Origin: Trichosporon coremiiforme
Taxonomy: Eukaryota; Basidiomycota; Tremellomycetes; Trichosporonales; Trichosporonaceae
DNA: 64,000 nt
Assembly: GCA_039545355.1 (NCBI GenBank)
Contig: BCJJ01000003.1
Location: 930,001-994,000, forward strand
Reading direction: 5' to 3'
This document shows positions 1-11,927 of this stretch, in pieces. Numbering within the stretch: position 1 is the first letter of the stretch; each line of letters begins with the position of its first letter. The notes under the pieces are model-generated. The model saw only the letters and a list, made by a program, of their open reading frames with translations, was not told the DNA's origin and did no database searches. A program made the position numbers and the translations under genes.

Positions 1-679
1 CACAATGTCAAGATATTACGCGGCAGGCTGCTACTCGAACCGAAGAACTGCATCGTCGTCGGTGGATGCGTCGACGAGCTCGAGGAGGGTCAACCGCAGG
101 CGTTCGTCGATGGCCTGGAGAAGCGTTTACAGTGAGCTAGAAGCGCACAACTACGAGCTGACATTCAGTGATGCCAAGGAAAACCCTGTGCGCATGACGC
201 AGCCGGGACGAGGAAGGGGACGACGTAAGTTGCCCGCCGCGACTGCCTCTACGCGTGCTCGGGCAACGAGACCAACGCCCGCCCGAGGCACATCTGGCAC
301 AGCACGTGCTGTTCCAGCAGCGGCCAGCGCTGAGGCTCGTGCCGCCCGTGCAGCCGCGATTCGCGCGGCGATGGAGAACCCAGATCCGCTGGAGGAGCGG
401 GTCCGACCGGCCTCAGTGACTCAGATCACAGGCGCCTCATCATCAGCAACAGCAGGTCCGAGCTCCGGGTCGTTCGCGAACCCGACCGTCATTAGCGATG
501 ACGAGGACGAGTTTGACGACATTGACGACAGCTTCATCCGTGCTATGGACGCTGTCGAGGCGGGGGGTACGGTCGCACTCACCGGCCTACGTACTCGCTC
601 GCAACCGACACAACGTTCAAGCGGGCGGAGCGTGATCCCCGCCGACGCTGAGATCATAGAGCTTCCCGATTCTGACTAA
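1..679 (+). CDS. RMI1: RMI1-like RecQ-mediated genome instability protein, 3' part
   Basis: The 5' end lies outside the window. Reading frame 1 from base 1 gives an OB-fold segment with the pattern LRGRLLLEP, then NCIVVGGCVDEL. This is the RMI1 signature in which a strand LLLEP is followed by a glycine-rich strand and an acidic helix. A 37-nt intron (about 132-168, GTGAGC donor, CTGAC branch, TTCAG acceptor) joins this exon in frame to a basic and disordered tail ending at the stop at 677-679. RMI1 works with the RecQ helicase and topoisomerase III to dissolve double Holliday junctions in the nucleus. The tail holds an RG-rich patch, an acidic VISDDEDE stretch and a terminal IIELPDSD, both of which look like SUMO-interacting motifs. 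Identity rests on the short OB segment. The next gene is convergent, 65 nt away. Confidence 0.72.
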   Translation, partial: TMSRYYAAGCYSNRRTASSSVDASTSSRRVNRRRSSMAWRSVYSELEAHNYELTFSDAKENPVRMTQPGRGRGRRKLPAATASTRARATRPTPARGTSGTARAVPAAASAEARAARAAAIRAAMENPDPLEERVRPASVTQITGASSSATAGPSSGSFANPTVISDDEDEFDDIDDSFIRAMDAVEAGGTVALTGLRTRSQPTQRSSGRSVIPADAEIIELPDSD

Positions 680-744
680 ATCATGGTGTATGTAACAATG
701 TACAATGTGCCTATGCCACTTAAATGCATACATACATTTCTAAT

Positions 745-2318
745 CTACACTTCGACCTTGATGGTCTTCTTTTCGTTGACTGGGGTCTCGAGTCCGGTCT
801 CGACGGCGGTTGACGCCGAGGAGACACTGTACGTGTCGTCGTCCTTTCCGAGGGCCGTCCACTTGCGCCCGTCGATGTGCCAAATATAGACCGCCCAGAG
901 GGCGATGTACACGAAGCAGGGGACGACGAGGTAGTACGAGACGCGAGTGTTCCAGCGGTCCGCGATAGCGCCCTGGGCGGGAGGAAAGACGGCGCCGCCA
1001 ACGACGCCCATGACGATGAGGCTCCCCCCGCGGCGGGTGTTCTGGCCGAGTCCAGCAGTGCCAAGCGCAAAGATGCAGGGGTAGATGCAGCTCTCGAAGA
1101 ACATGACGATCATGAGCATGGCGACGCCCGTCATGCCGGGCAGCGCGGCTGTCAAGATACTGAACAGGAGCGAGATCATGGTGTATCCGAACAGCACGAC
1201 GGCGCCGGGCCAAATAACCATCAGGCCGACGGAGAGGAAACGTCCGACGGTAAACATGATGAGCGAGTAGGAGAGCAGCTGGGAGCCGCGCGCGCGGTCG
1301 ATCCCCGCGTCGTCCGTGAGGAACAGGAAGAAGCTCGCCAGCATCACCTGGGCACCGACGTACATGAACTGGGCGACTGCGGCTGAGAGCGCGCGCGTCT
1401 CCTTCCAGAGCGGCTTGCGAGGCTCGGTCGGGTCGGTCACCAGGTCCGTCTCCTGTACCTCTGGCAGGGGGTAGAGGAGGAACACGAACGCGAGAATGAA
1501 ACCCACAGCCGAAACCGCGAGGTACACCCACTGCACGTTGTTGAGATCGTCGTCGTGCCCGTCGCTGAAGAAGTACTTGGACGCAATGAGGGGACCAGCG
1601 AAGGAACCGATACCGTTGAAGCCCTGCGAGAGCTGGAGGCGGAGCGCGCTGACCCCCTGGGGCGGCATGACTGTGATGTACGAGTTGGCGCTAACCTCGA
1701 GACTCGCGAGGCCACAAGCGGTGAGGGCAGTGAGGACGACGAATCCGCCGAAGATGCCCTGCTTGTTCGCGTCGGGCTTCATGGACTCGCGGGCCACGGG
1801 CCAGAAGAGAATCGCGCCAGTCGAATAAAGCACCAGGCCCATGATGATCGTCACCTTGTACCCGCGGCGCTTCAGGACCCAGCCAGCCACGGGCGAGAAG
1901 AGGAAGTACCCGACTCCAAAGTATGCGGCTTGCAGGCCGGTCGACTGCGTGCGCGTCACGCCAAGCACGGAGCGCAGGTGCGCGTTCAACGTGTCCAGCA
2001 CTAACCGAAGTTAGCGCCGCCCTCTGTTGTCGGTGAGAAGAGGTCACTCACAGCCGTACAGCAATCCCCATAGGAAGAACAGGAACGACACGAGCAGCCA
2101 TGGCCCGACTTTTGCGTTAGTACTGACATCACCTTGCCTTCATTCCGTCGGCACACGACCACTCGGCAAGGAACGCAGCTCGCTTGCTCACGTGCGCGCC
2201 GACACGCCAAGACCGCGCTGACGCGCAGTTCTCGGACAGAACGCAACTCACTGAAACGTCGGGGCATGAGCCCCTCCTTGAACACGGACTGCTGGATCGC
2301 GGGGGCAGAGGCGGCCAT
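745..2318 (-). CDS. MFS sugar transporter, fucose-permease (FucP) type
   Basis: Three exons (2318-2252, 2108-2052, 2000-745) total 1380 nt and give 459 aa. The introns are 143 and 51 nt. Splicing restores the N-terminal FucP-family signature: FLFFLWGLLYGLLDTLN, followed by a short loop and AAYFGVGYF. The remainder contains about 12 hydrophobic segments, a central loop near residue 250, and the second-half motif GGAVFPPAQGAIAD, typical of fucose or glucose/galactose:H+ symporters. The expected role is proton-coupled uptake of a sugar across the plasma membrane; the substrate cannot be read from sequence. The start at 2318 gives a short cytosolic N-terminus (MAASAPAIQQ). An in-frame upstream ATG near 2426 exists, but its product does not look like a transporter. 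The C-terminus is cytosolic and acidic/basic mixed. Confidence 0.85.
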
Positions 2319-3230
2319 GATCGGTACCCGCACGGGGATGGGATGATGATGGCCAAAAAGAAAAGAGGAGTGAACATTCGCAGAAATTTTGGACTCGGTA
2401 CGGCAGCGCCGGCAGCGGAGCCTCACGCCTCACTTCTCGAGTAGCTTTCACTTCCGGCATTCATCGAGTCGATACTCCCGATTGCGCAACGCTCTGGCCA
2501 CTCATGTGGAAGCTCCAGTCTGACTCAGGTCAACTGTGAGGGGACCAGGAGGGGACCTCACGAGGGGCATCAGGGGTGCCGGGTGAGGAGTCAGCAGGGA
2601 GGCATGAGAGGTCAGGCGCGCAGGCGTGCCAGTGACACGCCGTATTTCTTTCTGCCTTGCCTGCGGGAACCCAATCGAGCCCAGCGTATCTCCTGCGTCT
2701 ATCTCGGAGCAAAATTATTCAACCAATCCCATCACCGAGGTGGGATGGCGACATGAGCTCCGTGGGGATGTGGAGCCCGCCGCGCGCCCGCCGTGCGCGC
2801 CGAGTGCGAGAGCGCGCCTTCACTGCAGCCCTTGTACAGCGTTGTACAGCGCCCAGAACGAGCCCGCATTCAGTCGCCTGCGGCGTTTAAAGTTCTGCAC
2901 CAGTAATCTAACGGGAGGCGGAGGGTGGGTGAGGGCAGGCGGAGGGTGGTCGACGGGCGGATTAGAAATTTTCGGTCAGGCGCCTCACTTGCCGCCGCTG
3001 CCGCCGGCAGACGTGATTGGGCCGAACGGCGGATGGCGAGCTAAGCGGGTCCTGGTCTTTCTCTGCATGCTCTGCATGCTCTGCAGTTCTGTAGCATGCT
3101 CGCAGCTCATGCAGCGCACACGCGACGAGGTTTTTATCGGCGCTCATGTGTCAGGATCTGGGGACAAGATCAGTCGCGAACTGATCTGCGGAATGGCTCA
3201 TGTGCCACAGGATTATATTACATAACGACA
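2319..3230. other. Intergenic region, promoter side of the FucP-like transporter
   Basis: No convincing gene. A 199-codon open frame on the plus strand (2626-3225) has low-complexity composition, no recognisable motif and no splice signals, and I do not call it. A small tandem repeat of CTCTGCATG (three copies) lies at about 3061-3084. The left part is the upstream region of the MFS gene; the right part is downstream of DAP1. Confidence 0.5.
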
Positions 3231-4161
3231 TCACTTGTTCTCCACCAGCACACCGCAGACCGTGTACTTGCCGCTGAAGTGCTCGTGCCACCCGTGCATG
3301 TTGTCGCTGGCTGTTAGCTCTAAGCAGGGAAAGTTGGCTTACATCTCGCTCTTCGTCAGGTCGGTCAGCTTGTCGAGCGGTTGGTCGATGGGCGTGAGCA
3401 TGTCTGCGGTCAGCGGATAAACCAAGCGACACTGAGCGCCGACGAGCGGCATGCGTCGGCGCAGCGGCGAGGACGGCCAGACGCTGGGGGCGGTCGATGG
3501 CTTGAGGCGCTCGCCAGCGGCGAGAGCGTGCGAGTGCCTTCCCCAGCTGAACGACTGGCAAAACGGCCCCTCGGTATGTCGGCTGGTCGCGTGGTCCAAG
3601 TGCTGATAGGCACCTGGTCGTATGTTCGCCTTACTCACCCTCGTCGAAGCTCTGCTTCGCCATTCCTCGCGACGCATCACGGCCTGCGAAGTTGCCGTAC
3701 ATTCCCTCTGTTTGTTAGCTGGGTTTTATACCGACAGCTGGGTCCTGGCCAGCCCTCCACTGGGTGCGCGGAGGCCGTTACCCCGTCTGCATTATTGTCT
3801 CCAGAGGGCACCCTGGGAGCGCCTCTCAGAGCAGAACGTCACACTCACCCGGGCCGTAGAAGTTGGCGCCCTTCGAAACATCGAACACGGTGCGCTCGAT
3901 GATGTTGTGGTCCTTGTCCATTTTGGCAATGGCGAGGAGGATGCGCTTGGACTTGACGCCGTCTGACTCCGCAAGCTCAATGGGCGTGTACTCCTTCCAG
4001 GTGCCGACTTCGGGGTGCTTGTCGGGCCCCCAGTTGTAGACGCCGGCAGTGTACGTTGTCGGTGGGACCTCGGGGACGGGCTTCTGGGGGACAATGGCGC
4101 GGAAGACGAGGTAGGCGATGGGAATGAGGAGGGCGATGTTGAGGGGGTTTGAGAAGGACAT
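3231..4161 (-). CDS. DAP1: Membrane-associated progesterone receptor (MAPR) family heme protein Dap1
   Basis: Four exons (4161-3849, 3707-3639, 3403-3343, 3306-3231) total 519 nt, 172 aa. The N-terminus has one hydrophobic anchor (IALLIPIAYLVF). A cytochrome-b5-like MAPR domain follows: YTPIELAESDG, then DVSKGANFYGPEGMYGNFAG, DASRGMAKQSFDED, ML TPIDQPLDKLTDL and a C-terminal WHEHFSGKYTVCGVL strand. The FYGP...Y.NFAG.DASR block is the family hallmark and includes the heme-ligating tyrosine region. Dap1/PGRMC1 proteins bind heme and activate the ergosterol-pathway cytochromes P450 (Erg11, Erg5) at the ER. The exact exon-length sum and family-matching junctions make the model firm. The last acceptor is ambiguous between two nearby AGs; the one chosen keeps the frame. 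Confidence 0.93.
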
Positions 4162-4984
4162 GGCTGCTGCTGCCTAGTCGGCCAGGTAAGTCGTGAGGTC
4201 GTGAGAGTGTTGCTGGTGTGAGTTTGAGAGACTGGGAAGTTGGATGTGGACGATGGATGGCGATAGGCGATGGGTGAACCAAAGGATGCCGAGGTCGGTC
4301 GATCGTGGACTATTGCATCATGGCTCATAGTACGGGTACTCGGCTCAGCCCGGCCGCTACATGGCCGGTCTCCCAGGATGGTCACCCAGGACCCGCTTGA
4401 GGGCGTTCAGCCAAAAGCCATAACCAGGGGCGGACCAAGCATCGTCCGCATATTACATACAACTGAAAAGGACGTGCAAGCAGTGCATCAGATAGCAGCT
4501 TCGGGTGGCGACAGCGTGCGTGCGTTGTCTGCACCGCTGCACCGCCGCCGCCACAGGATGGGCGATAGCGGACGTATGCCGGCGGTACTGGGGCGCTTGT
4601 TGCCGACGGGGTGATGCATGCCAGCGTTGCCGTGTGCCGTTCGAGTGCCGTGCCGACGCGTCGCTCGCTCGCTCGCTGCGTGGCACCTAAGAAGATTTCA
4701 GATATTGCAATTCAAACAGAAGTTTCCGTCGCATGCCTAATCACATTTCTCCGCCAGTCACGCACGCCTAACAGCACACCCAGACATAGCATCCCCTTGC
4801 GAAATGTCTCGAATGACATGACGCTCACCTCGCTCACCGAGTGTAGCTTCCTTCTTGCCATCTCGCTCTCCCTCACCTCACTCTCTTCCACCACCCCGAG
4901 AGAGAGAGCACCCCCGCCTCCCTTCTTCGTCCCAGGCCCACGGCCATCCCGCTTTCTTTCGGCCCTCGGCCTCCGTCTTCCGCC
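4162..4984. promoter_or_regulatory. Divergent upstream region of DAP1 and MDM38
   Basis: 823 nt separate the two start codons. A GC-rich, foldable stretch lies at about 4330-4440. It includes the hairpin CGGCC-7 nt-GGCCG and a GGTGACC-like sequence on the minus strand reminiscent of structured RNAs; I could not assign it to 5S, SRP or tRNA. A CT-rich pyrimidine tract (about 4850-4980) precedes the MDM38 ATG, as is common just upstream of highly expressed fungal genes. Confidence 0.5.
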
Positions 4985-7294
<2,310 letters not shown>

Positions 7295-7555
7295 AACTTT
7301 AGTCCACCCAGCTAGTAACAGTAGTTATCCATCCCTACATTCCTCTGCTCTCTCCTCTCCCAGATCGGTCCAGGCCCTCCCCCCTTGGACACCTACCCTT
7401 TACTCTTTTTCAACCAAGCTACAAGTTTCTGCATTGCATAGATCTCCCCAGCATCTGCGCGACCGCGCAGCAAAGCGAAGCACCGAGCAGCCCATCTTAC
7501 TCGCGACACAAACCTTCAACAATCACTGATCATACATTGGCGTTTACGGCTGAGC

Positions 7556-8614
7556 TCACTTGGTAGAGTACGTCTCGCTGAGCCGCATATGAACATAGTC
7601 TCCCGCCTTCATGACCTCGAAGCGGTTCGGCCTGTCCGGGGTCACACAAGTGGGGATAGGCTCCATGAGTACGTCGTGATCGCACCCGAAGAAGAAGGGA
7701 ATTGAATACCGGTCCCGCTCGAGAGTGGGGAGGACGCGGTGCCGCGTGCTCACGAAGACACCGTTCGTCCAGCGCGCAAACTGGTCTCCGATGTTGATCA
7801 CGAAGGTGTTGGGAATCGGCGTCGCGTCGATCCATCCCGTGGCCGACTTGACCTGCAGCGCGCGGGGGCAGGAGTCTTGGCGCAGGATCGTGAAGCATTC
7901 GTAGTCTTACGTTAGCGACTGAGCGAAGCGTGTGAAGAGCACCGCCACTACCTCCTCCGCCGTGGACGACATGGAGCGCCAAGTACACTTACCGGTGTGG
8001 TCGCCGATTCCGGGCATGAGCTCGTCGACCTCCCTCCCGTCGAGGCCGGGGTAAAACAGCAGCCGCATGATGGCCGCAGGGTGGCGCGTCTTGTCGTCGA
8101 AGAAGGTCTCGGGGAGGTCGAGTGCGAGCGCGAACAGGGGGAACAGGCGCTGGCCAAGGGCGAGGAGTTCTTTGCTGCGTGCGGTGTCAGCGACACGTGA
8201 GTTGCTGATATCACCACTGCCAACTTCCTTCTGCAGTATGGCCACGCAAACTGAACTCACTAGTAGGAAAGGACGGTGCCCTTGAACTCGTAAGCGCCGT
8301 CCCACTCCTTCTTGTCAGGCCACTGGTTCTCCGAATGCCTCAGACCCTCGTTACCCTCCTTCTTGAAGCTCTCCGGGGACACCTCCGGGTCCAAGCCGAG
8401 GTTGAACGCCTCGTGGTAGTCGCCCTTGTTCTCGCTCGAGACGTTCTCAGAAAGCAGGCCCATGTACCCCCTAAAGTTGTCGCTGTTCGCAATAGCGACA
8501 GACTTCTTGACGGCATCCGGGGTACGGAAGAAGGAGGCGGACTCTTTGAACGTGTTCTCGACGACGGACTCGGGGACGCCATGGTTCTTGACTGGTCGTT
8601 TAGCTCTGGGCGCC

Positions 8615-8666
<52 letters not shown>

Positions 8667-8878
8667 GGTAAGGCTCACCGTAGAAGAATCCCGCCGTCAA
8701 GCACGCCTTCCTGATCTCCTCGGCGAGCGTCTTGCGCTTCTCGAACTCGGGCGCGGTCGCGTCGCTGAGATCGCTTTACATTAGCTCACCCCACAGGCCG
8801 CGCTTACATGACGGGGATCGAGTCAAAGTCGGTCTTCTTCAGCTCGTCCGAGAGCTGCGCGAGGTTGGACACGGTCAT
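7556..8878 (-). CDS. 2-oxoglutarate/Fe(II)-dependent dioxygenase, isopenicillin-N-synthase-like
   Basis: Five exons (8878-8808, 8773-8679, 8591-8261, 8174-7993, 7905-7556) total 1029 nt, 342 aa, the normal family length. The N-terminal DIOX_N domain carries the sequence IPVIDLSDAT, then AGFFYVKNHGVPESVV. The catalytic double-stranded beta helix has the iron ligands H and D in GDHTDYECFTIL, with the distal histidine in VSTRHRVLP. The 2OG-binding arginine and serine are in RYSIPFFF. Such enzymes oxidise small molecules (flavonoid-like compounds, GA precursors, thymine and others); the substrate is not predictable. The HTD ligand pair is split by intron 4. Intron 3 contains the 49-nt homopolymer described separately. 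No secondary-metabolite gene cluster surrounds it. Confidence 0.92.
8617..8665 (+). repeat. 49-nt uninterrupted poly-G tract inside an intron
   Basis: Forty-nine consecutive G on the plus strand (poly-C in the transcript) within the 87-nt intron 8678-8592 of the 2OG dioxygenase gene. The splice donor and acceptor flanking it are intact. Such a tract could form stacked G-quadruplexes, and its true length may vary or be mis-assembled. Confidence 0.97.
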
Positions 8879-9377
8879 GGTGTTGCCTTTGAGGTATAAG
8901 CAACGACGACAAAGTGGGCGTTCAGAGGTCTCAGATAAGAGCGCCAGTCCATTCATTCCACTCGACTGCATGGACTGGAAATATTTAGCCCGTTATCGCG
9001 GTCGAGCCGGTGCAGGAACGAGGAACTCCGCATGCCAGGGCCGGATTCCGCAGATGACCGCACGCAACGGCACCAGCAGCCAGGATTAGCAGGAGCACCG
9101 CGTAATGGCCGACTTGCCGCGGCGCCACCCGGCAATCAACCGCGCGGGATTCTACCGGCCAGTGAGAATGAGGATATTGCCCGCAGGCTCCTTCAAGCTA
9201 TCATGATACACTTGCATGTTGAACTGCCTGAGTCTACGACTCTGCTTTTATCGTATTGTCTGCTGCGTTGTCTACTGCCATAGCTTCCTGCTCACTGCCC
9301 TCCGCACCTCCTTCGTCTCCTTCACCTGCGTCTCCTTCACCTCCGTCGCTAGCAACTGCGGCTCTCTTCCGGCGGCA
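8879..9377. other. Intergenic region between dioxygenase start and RSC9 stop
   Basis: About 500 nt holding the upstream region of the dioxygenase gene and the 3' region of the RSC9-like gene. No other gene or RNA seen. Confidence 0.5.
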
Positions 9378-11651
9378 CTACCACCCGAAAGACTCGCCGA
9401 GGTAGAGCGCGAGCCCAGAGACATTGTTGCTAGCGACCTCGAGAATCTTGTCTTCTGCGTCTCTGAATGCGTTGCACGCGCGGTCGAGCTCGCGCTCGTC
9501 CATCATCTCGAGCGCGTCCTCGTTGTCCTTCTTCTCCTCCTCTTCTTCCTCCTGCAGCACGCTTTGCGGGATCGGCAGACCGAATCGCTCCTCGGCCAGG
9601 TGGCGCTTCTTCTCCTTGCGCTGCTCGGCTGAGAGTCCCGGGTCATCCGGGGTAGAGATGGCAAGCTCGGCGCGCAGGTTGCGTGCGAGACCGCGGAGGA
9701 TGAGGGCGGCGAGGAAGGCGACACCCATAGGGTTGCGCTGAGCGTCGGTGGGTGTAAGCTGACCAATGTACCGGCACGCCTCAGATTGCGGGAGCGGAGG
9801 CACGCGCCGTCCAGTCACGTTCGGCGTCCATAACACATTGCCAGGCGTCTGCGAGCTGACCGCGACCGTCTTCGGCACCTTGGTCGGCTTCTCGAGCGGA
9901 AGGTGCGTCAGAAGATGCGACAGCGTGAACGGGCTCTGCTTGCACGATCCCCACGCGCACGCCGAGGGGTTTGCCGAAAGATGCTTCTCCCGCACATGTT
10001 CCAGCAGCTCCGCGGGATTCGTCGCGCCGACTGGTCTGTCACACTCGCGCCAAATACACGTGAACCGCTCCGTCTCATCTGCACGTCAGTTGACTGCTCC
10101 AGATCGCTCAACTCACAGGACCCTTTCCGGAAACCGAGACCGGCAATGACGAAGCGCTTCTCGCCGCGCTCGTCCGTCCACAGTTTGGCCTGTGCCGCGG
10201 GGAACGCGACCTGGACGTTCTTGATGACTTCAGATGCGCTGAGTAGCGGCTCGACTGTCTTCGGATTCGAGAAGAAGTTGCGGTACGCATGCCAGAACGT
10301 GACCTGCAGCAGCTGCGCTTGCGAGCTGTACACGAACGTCTCGTGCATCCTGATTGTCAGCTAAGGTAGCGCTCGAACTAGCTTACCATGCGACTGATCG
10401 CTTCGTCTCAGACATGTGGTACAGCTCATTCGTGATGGACGGCGCGAGCTGGGGCGCCTCGTCGCCTACCTCACGGAACACACCGGGTCCGCCAAACATC
10501 TCCATGCGCGACTCGTCCGCTTCCCGCTCGGCGCGACGGAGTAAGCACGCTTGCCGGGCGAGCTGGATGTCGCACGCAGGGTTGATGACGTCGCGGCCCC
10601 GAAGCGCCGGCGGAGGCTGGAAATTGATCTTCTGCTGCTGGCTGCCATACTCGAGCAGGCTGACGAGTGTCCGGAGGTACGCGGGGAAGGAGGGCTCGGC
10701 GAGGATGGCGCGAGCGTGCTGCGGCATCGGGACCATGGCCGCGAGAAGGTCGAGGACAAGCTCGAGCAGCTCTGTCGAGCCTGTCAGCGTAAGGAGGTAG
10801 AGCATGTGCTGGATGAAGCCGTTGGGGGGCGGGCCAAAGTAGGCATTGCTGTACACCTTGACAAGGATCGGGAGGACGGATGAGAGCACGGCAATGTCGC
10901 GCGAGTGCATCGCCAGCGTCGGGAGGACCTCGTTCAGGATGCGCAGCGTCTCGGTCGAAGGGTAGAGGAACTCGAAACTGCGCTGGAGGATGACGAGAAT
11001 GTGGAGGATGGGCTCTGGCGTGCGCTGAGCAACCTCGAGGAGGAAGTCCATTGGCAGACTGAAGATGCGCGTCATGACATCGAGGAAGGGGCCGCGCGAG
11101 AGGCGGCGGGCGTTGTTGCCCTGCACCAGGCTCAGATTGCGGAGCACCTGGAGCGAGTACGTTGCGCGCGCCTCGGTAACGGGCTGCCGCGTGAAGTCGG
11201 GCACGGCGCCGAGGGCCTCACGGTACTGATCAGGATCCCGGAGCGCAGTGCGGTACGCGGCCTCGCGCTCGAGTTCGTCGACCCAGTGTTGCGGCCACTC
11301 GCACAGGATCGTGTCCGAGTCGAGGTACTGGTCGAGCTGCATGTCGCGGTCGTAGGAGCCGAGGACGAGGCGGGGGAGGGCCCAGACGATCTCGTTGTCG
11401 ACGCCGGAGCGGAGGGCGAGGAACAATCTGTTCCGCTGTCCGGGTCGGAGCTCGTCGCCTGTCGGTCCGAACGGCGTCGCGGTTGGCCGCGGCATCATGC
11501 GCGCGCCTTGCTGGGCCTGCGCTGCCTGCTGCTGCTGGAACTGGGCGGCTTGCGCGCGAGCGGCTTGGTACTGGGCGGCGGTCATGGGCGCACCGGGGGG
11601 AGGGGCGACCTGGTGCATGGAGACCGGGCGCGAGGCCGATGGGACGGCCAT
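9378..11651 (-). CDS. RSC9: RSC9-like subunit of a SWI/SNF-class chromatin remodeler
   Basis: Three exons (11651-10387, 10349-10117, 10078-9378) total 2199 nt, 732 aa. The N-terminus is Q/A-rich and low complexity. A long alpha-helical, armadillo-like region follows (residues about 70-400; for example NEIVWALPRLVLGSYD, TYSLQVLRNLSLVQGNNARRL). A short domain with AQLLQVTFWHAYRNFF resembles the segment seen in Rsc9/ARID2 proteins. A C2H2-type finger (C-x4-C ... H-x4-H: FTCIWRECDRP ... LLEHVREKHL) and a second CAWGSC half-finger follow, then an acidic coiled-coil tail. I see no ARID domain at the N-terminus. Rsc9 acts in the nucleus in the RSC remodeler. It shares a 276-nt divergent promoter with UTP7. 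Family assignment is from pattern recognition; exon model is exact in frame. Confidence 0.75.
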
Positions 11652-11927
11652 GGTGGTGGGATGTGGCGATGGATGTGGATGGGTTTGTTGACAATGCAGG
11701 GTTCCGACGCGCTTGATGCTCAATCCAGGACGGCATGCATGAACAGTGAGTGACAGCCGCGCGTGGTGAGTGTTGATAGATTTACTTCCGTCCTCACCGT
11801 GGACATCGGTGGCAAGACGATTCAAAATACACGTGGGGCCGCGCCAAAAGTTGGAGACGGTAGTGGCCATGAAGTCAGAGGTGCATACGATCGGTCCGCA
11901 ACAACACCACAACCACATCTCGACACC
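11652..11927. promoter_or_regulatory. Bidirectional promoter between RSC9-like and UTP7
   Basis: 276 nt between two divergent start codons. No clear TATA box. An in-frame extension of the UTP7 frame reaches back to 11763 but lacks family resemblance, so I place UTP7 at 11928. Confidence 0.6.

Noticed and set aside
2626..3225. 199-codon plus-strand frame
   Set aside because: No domain, mixed codon bias, contains low-complexity repeats; judged chance.
4310..4440. 5S rRNA gene on the minus strand
   Set aside because: Only a GGGTGACCAT block resembles 5S; the distances and the internal control region do not match.
10905..11753. 282-codon plus-strand frame
   Set aside because: Antisense to RSC9-like exon 1.
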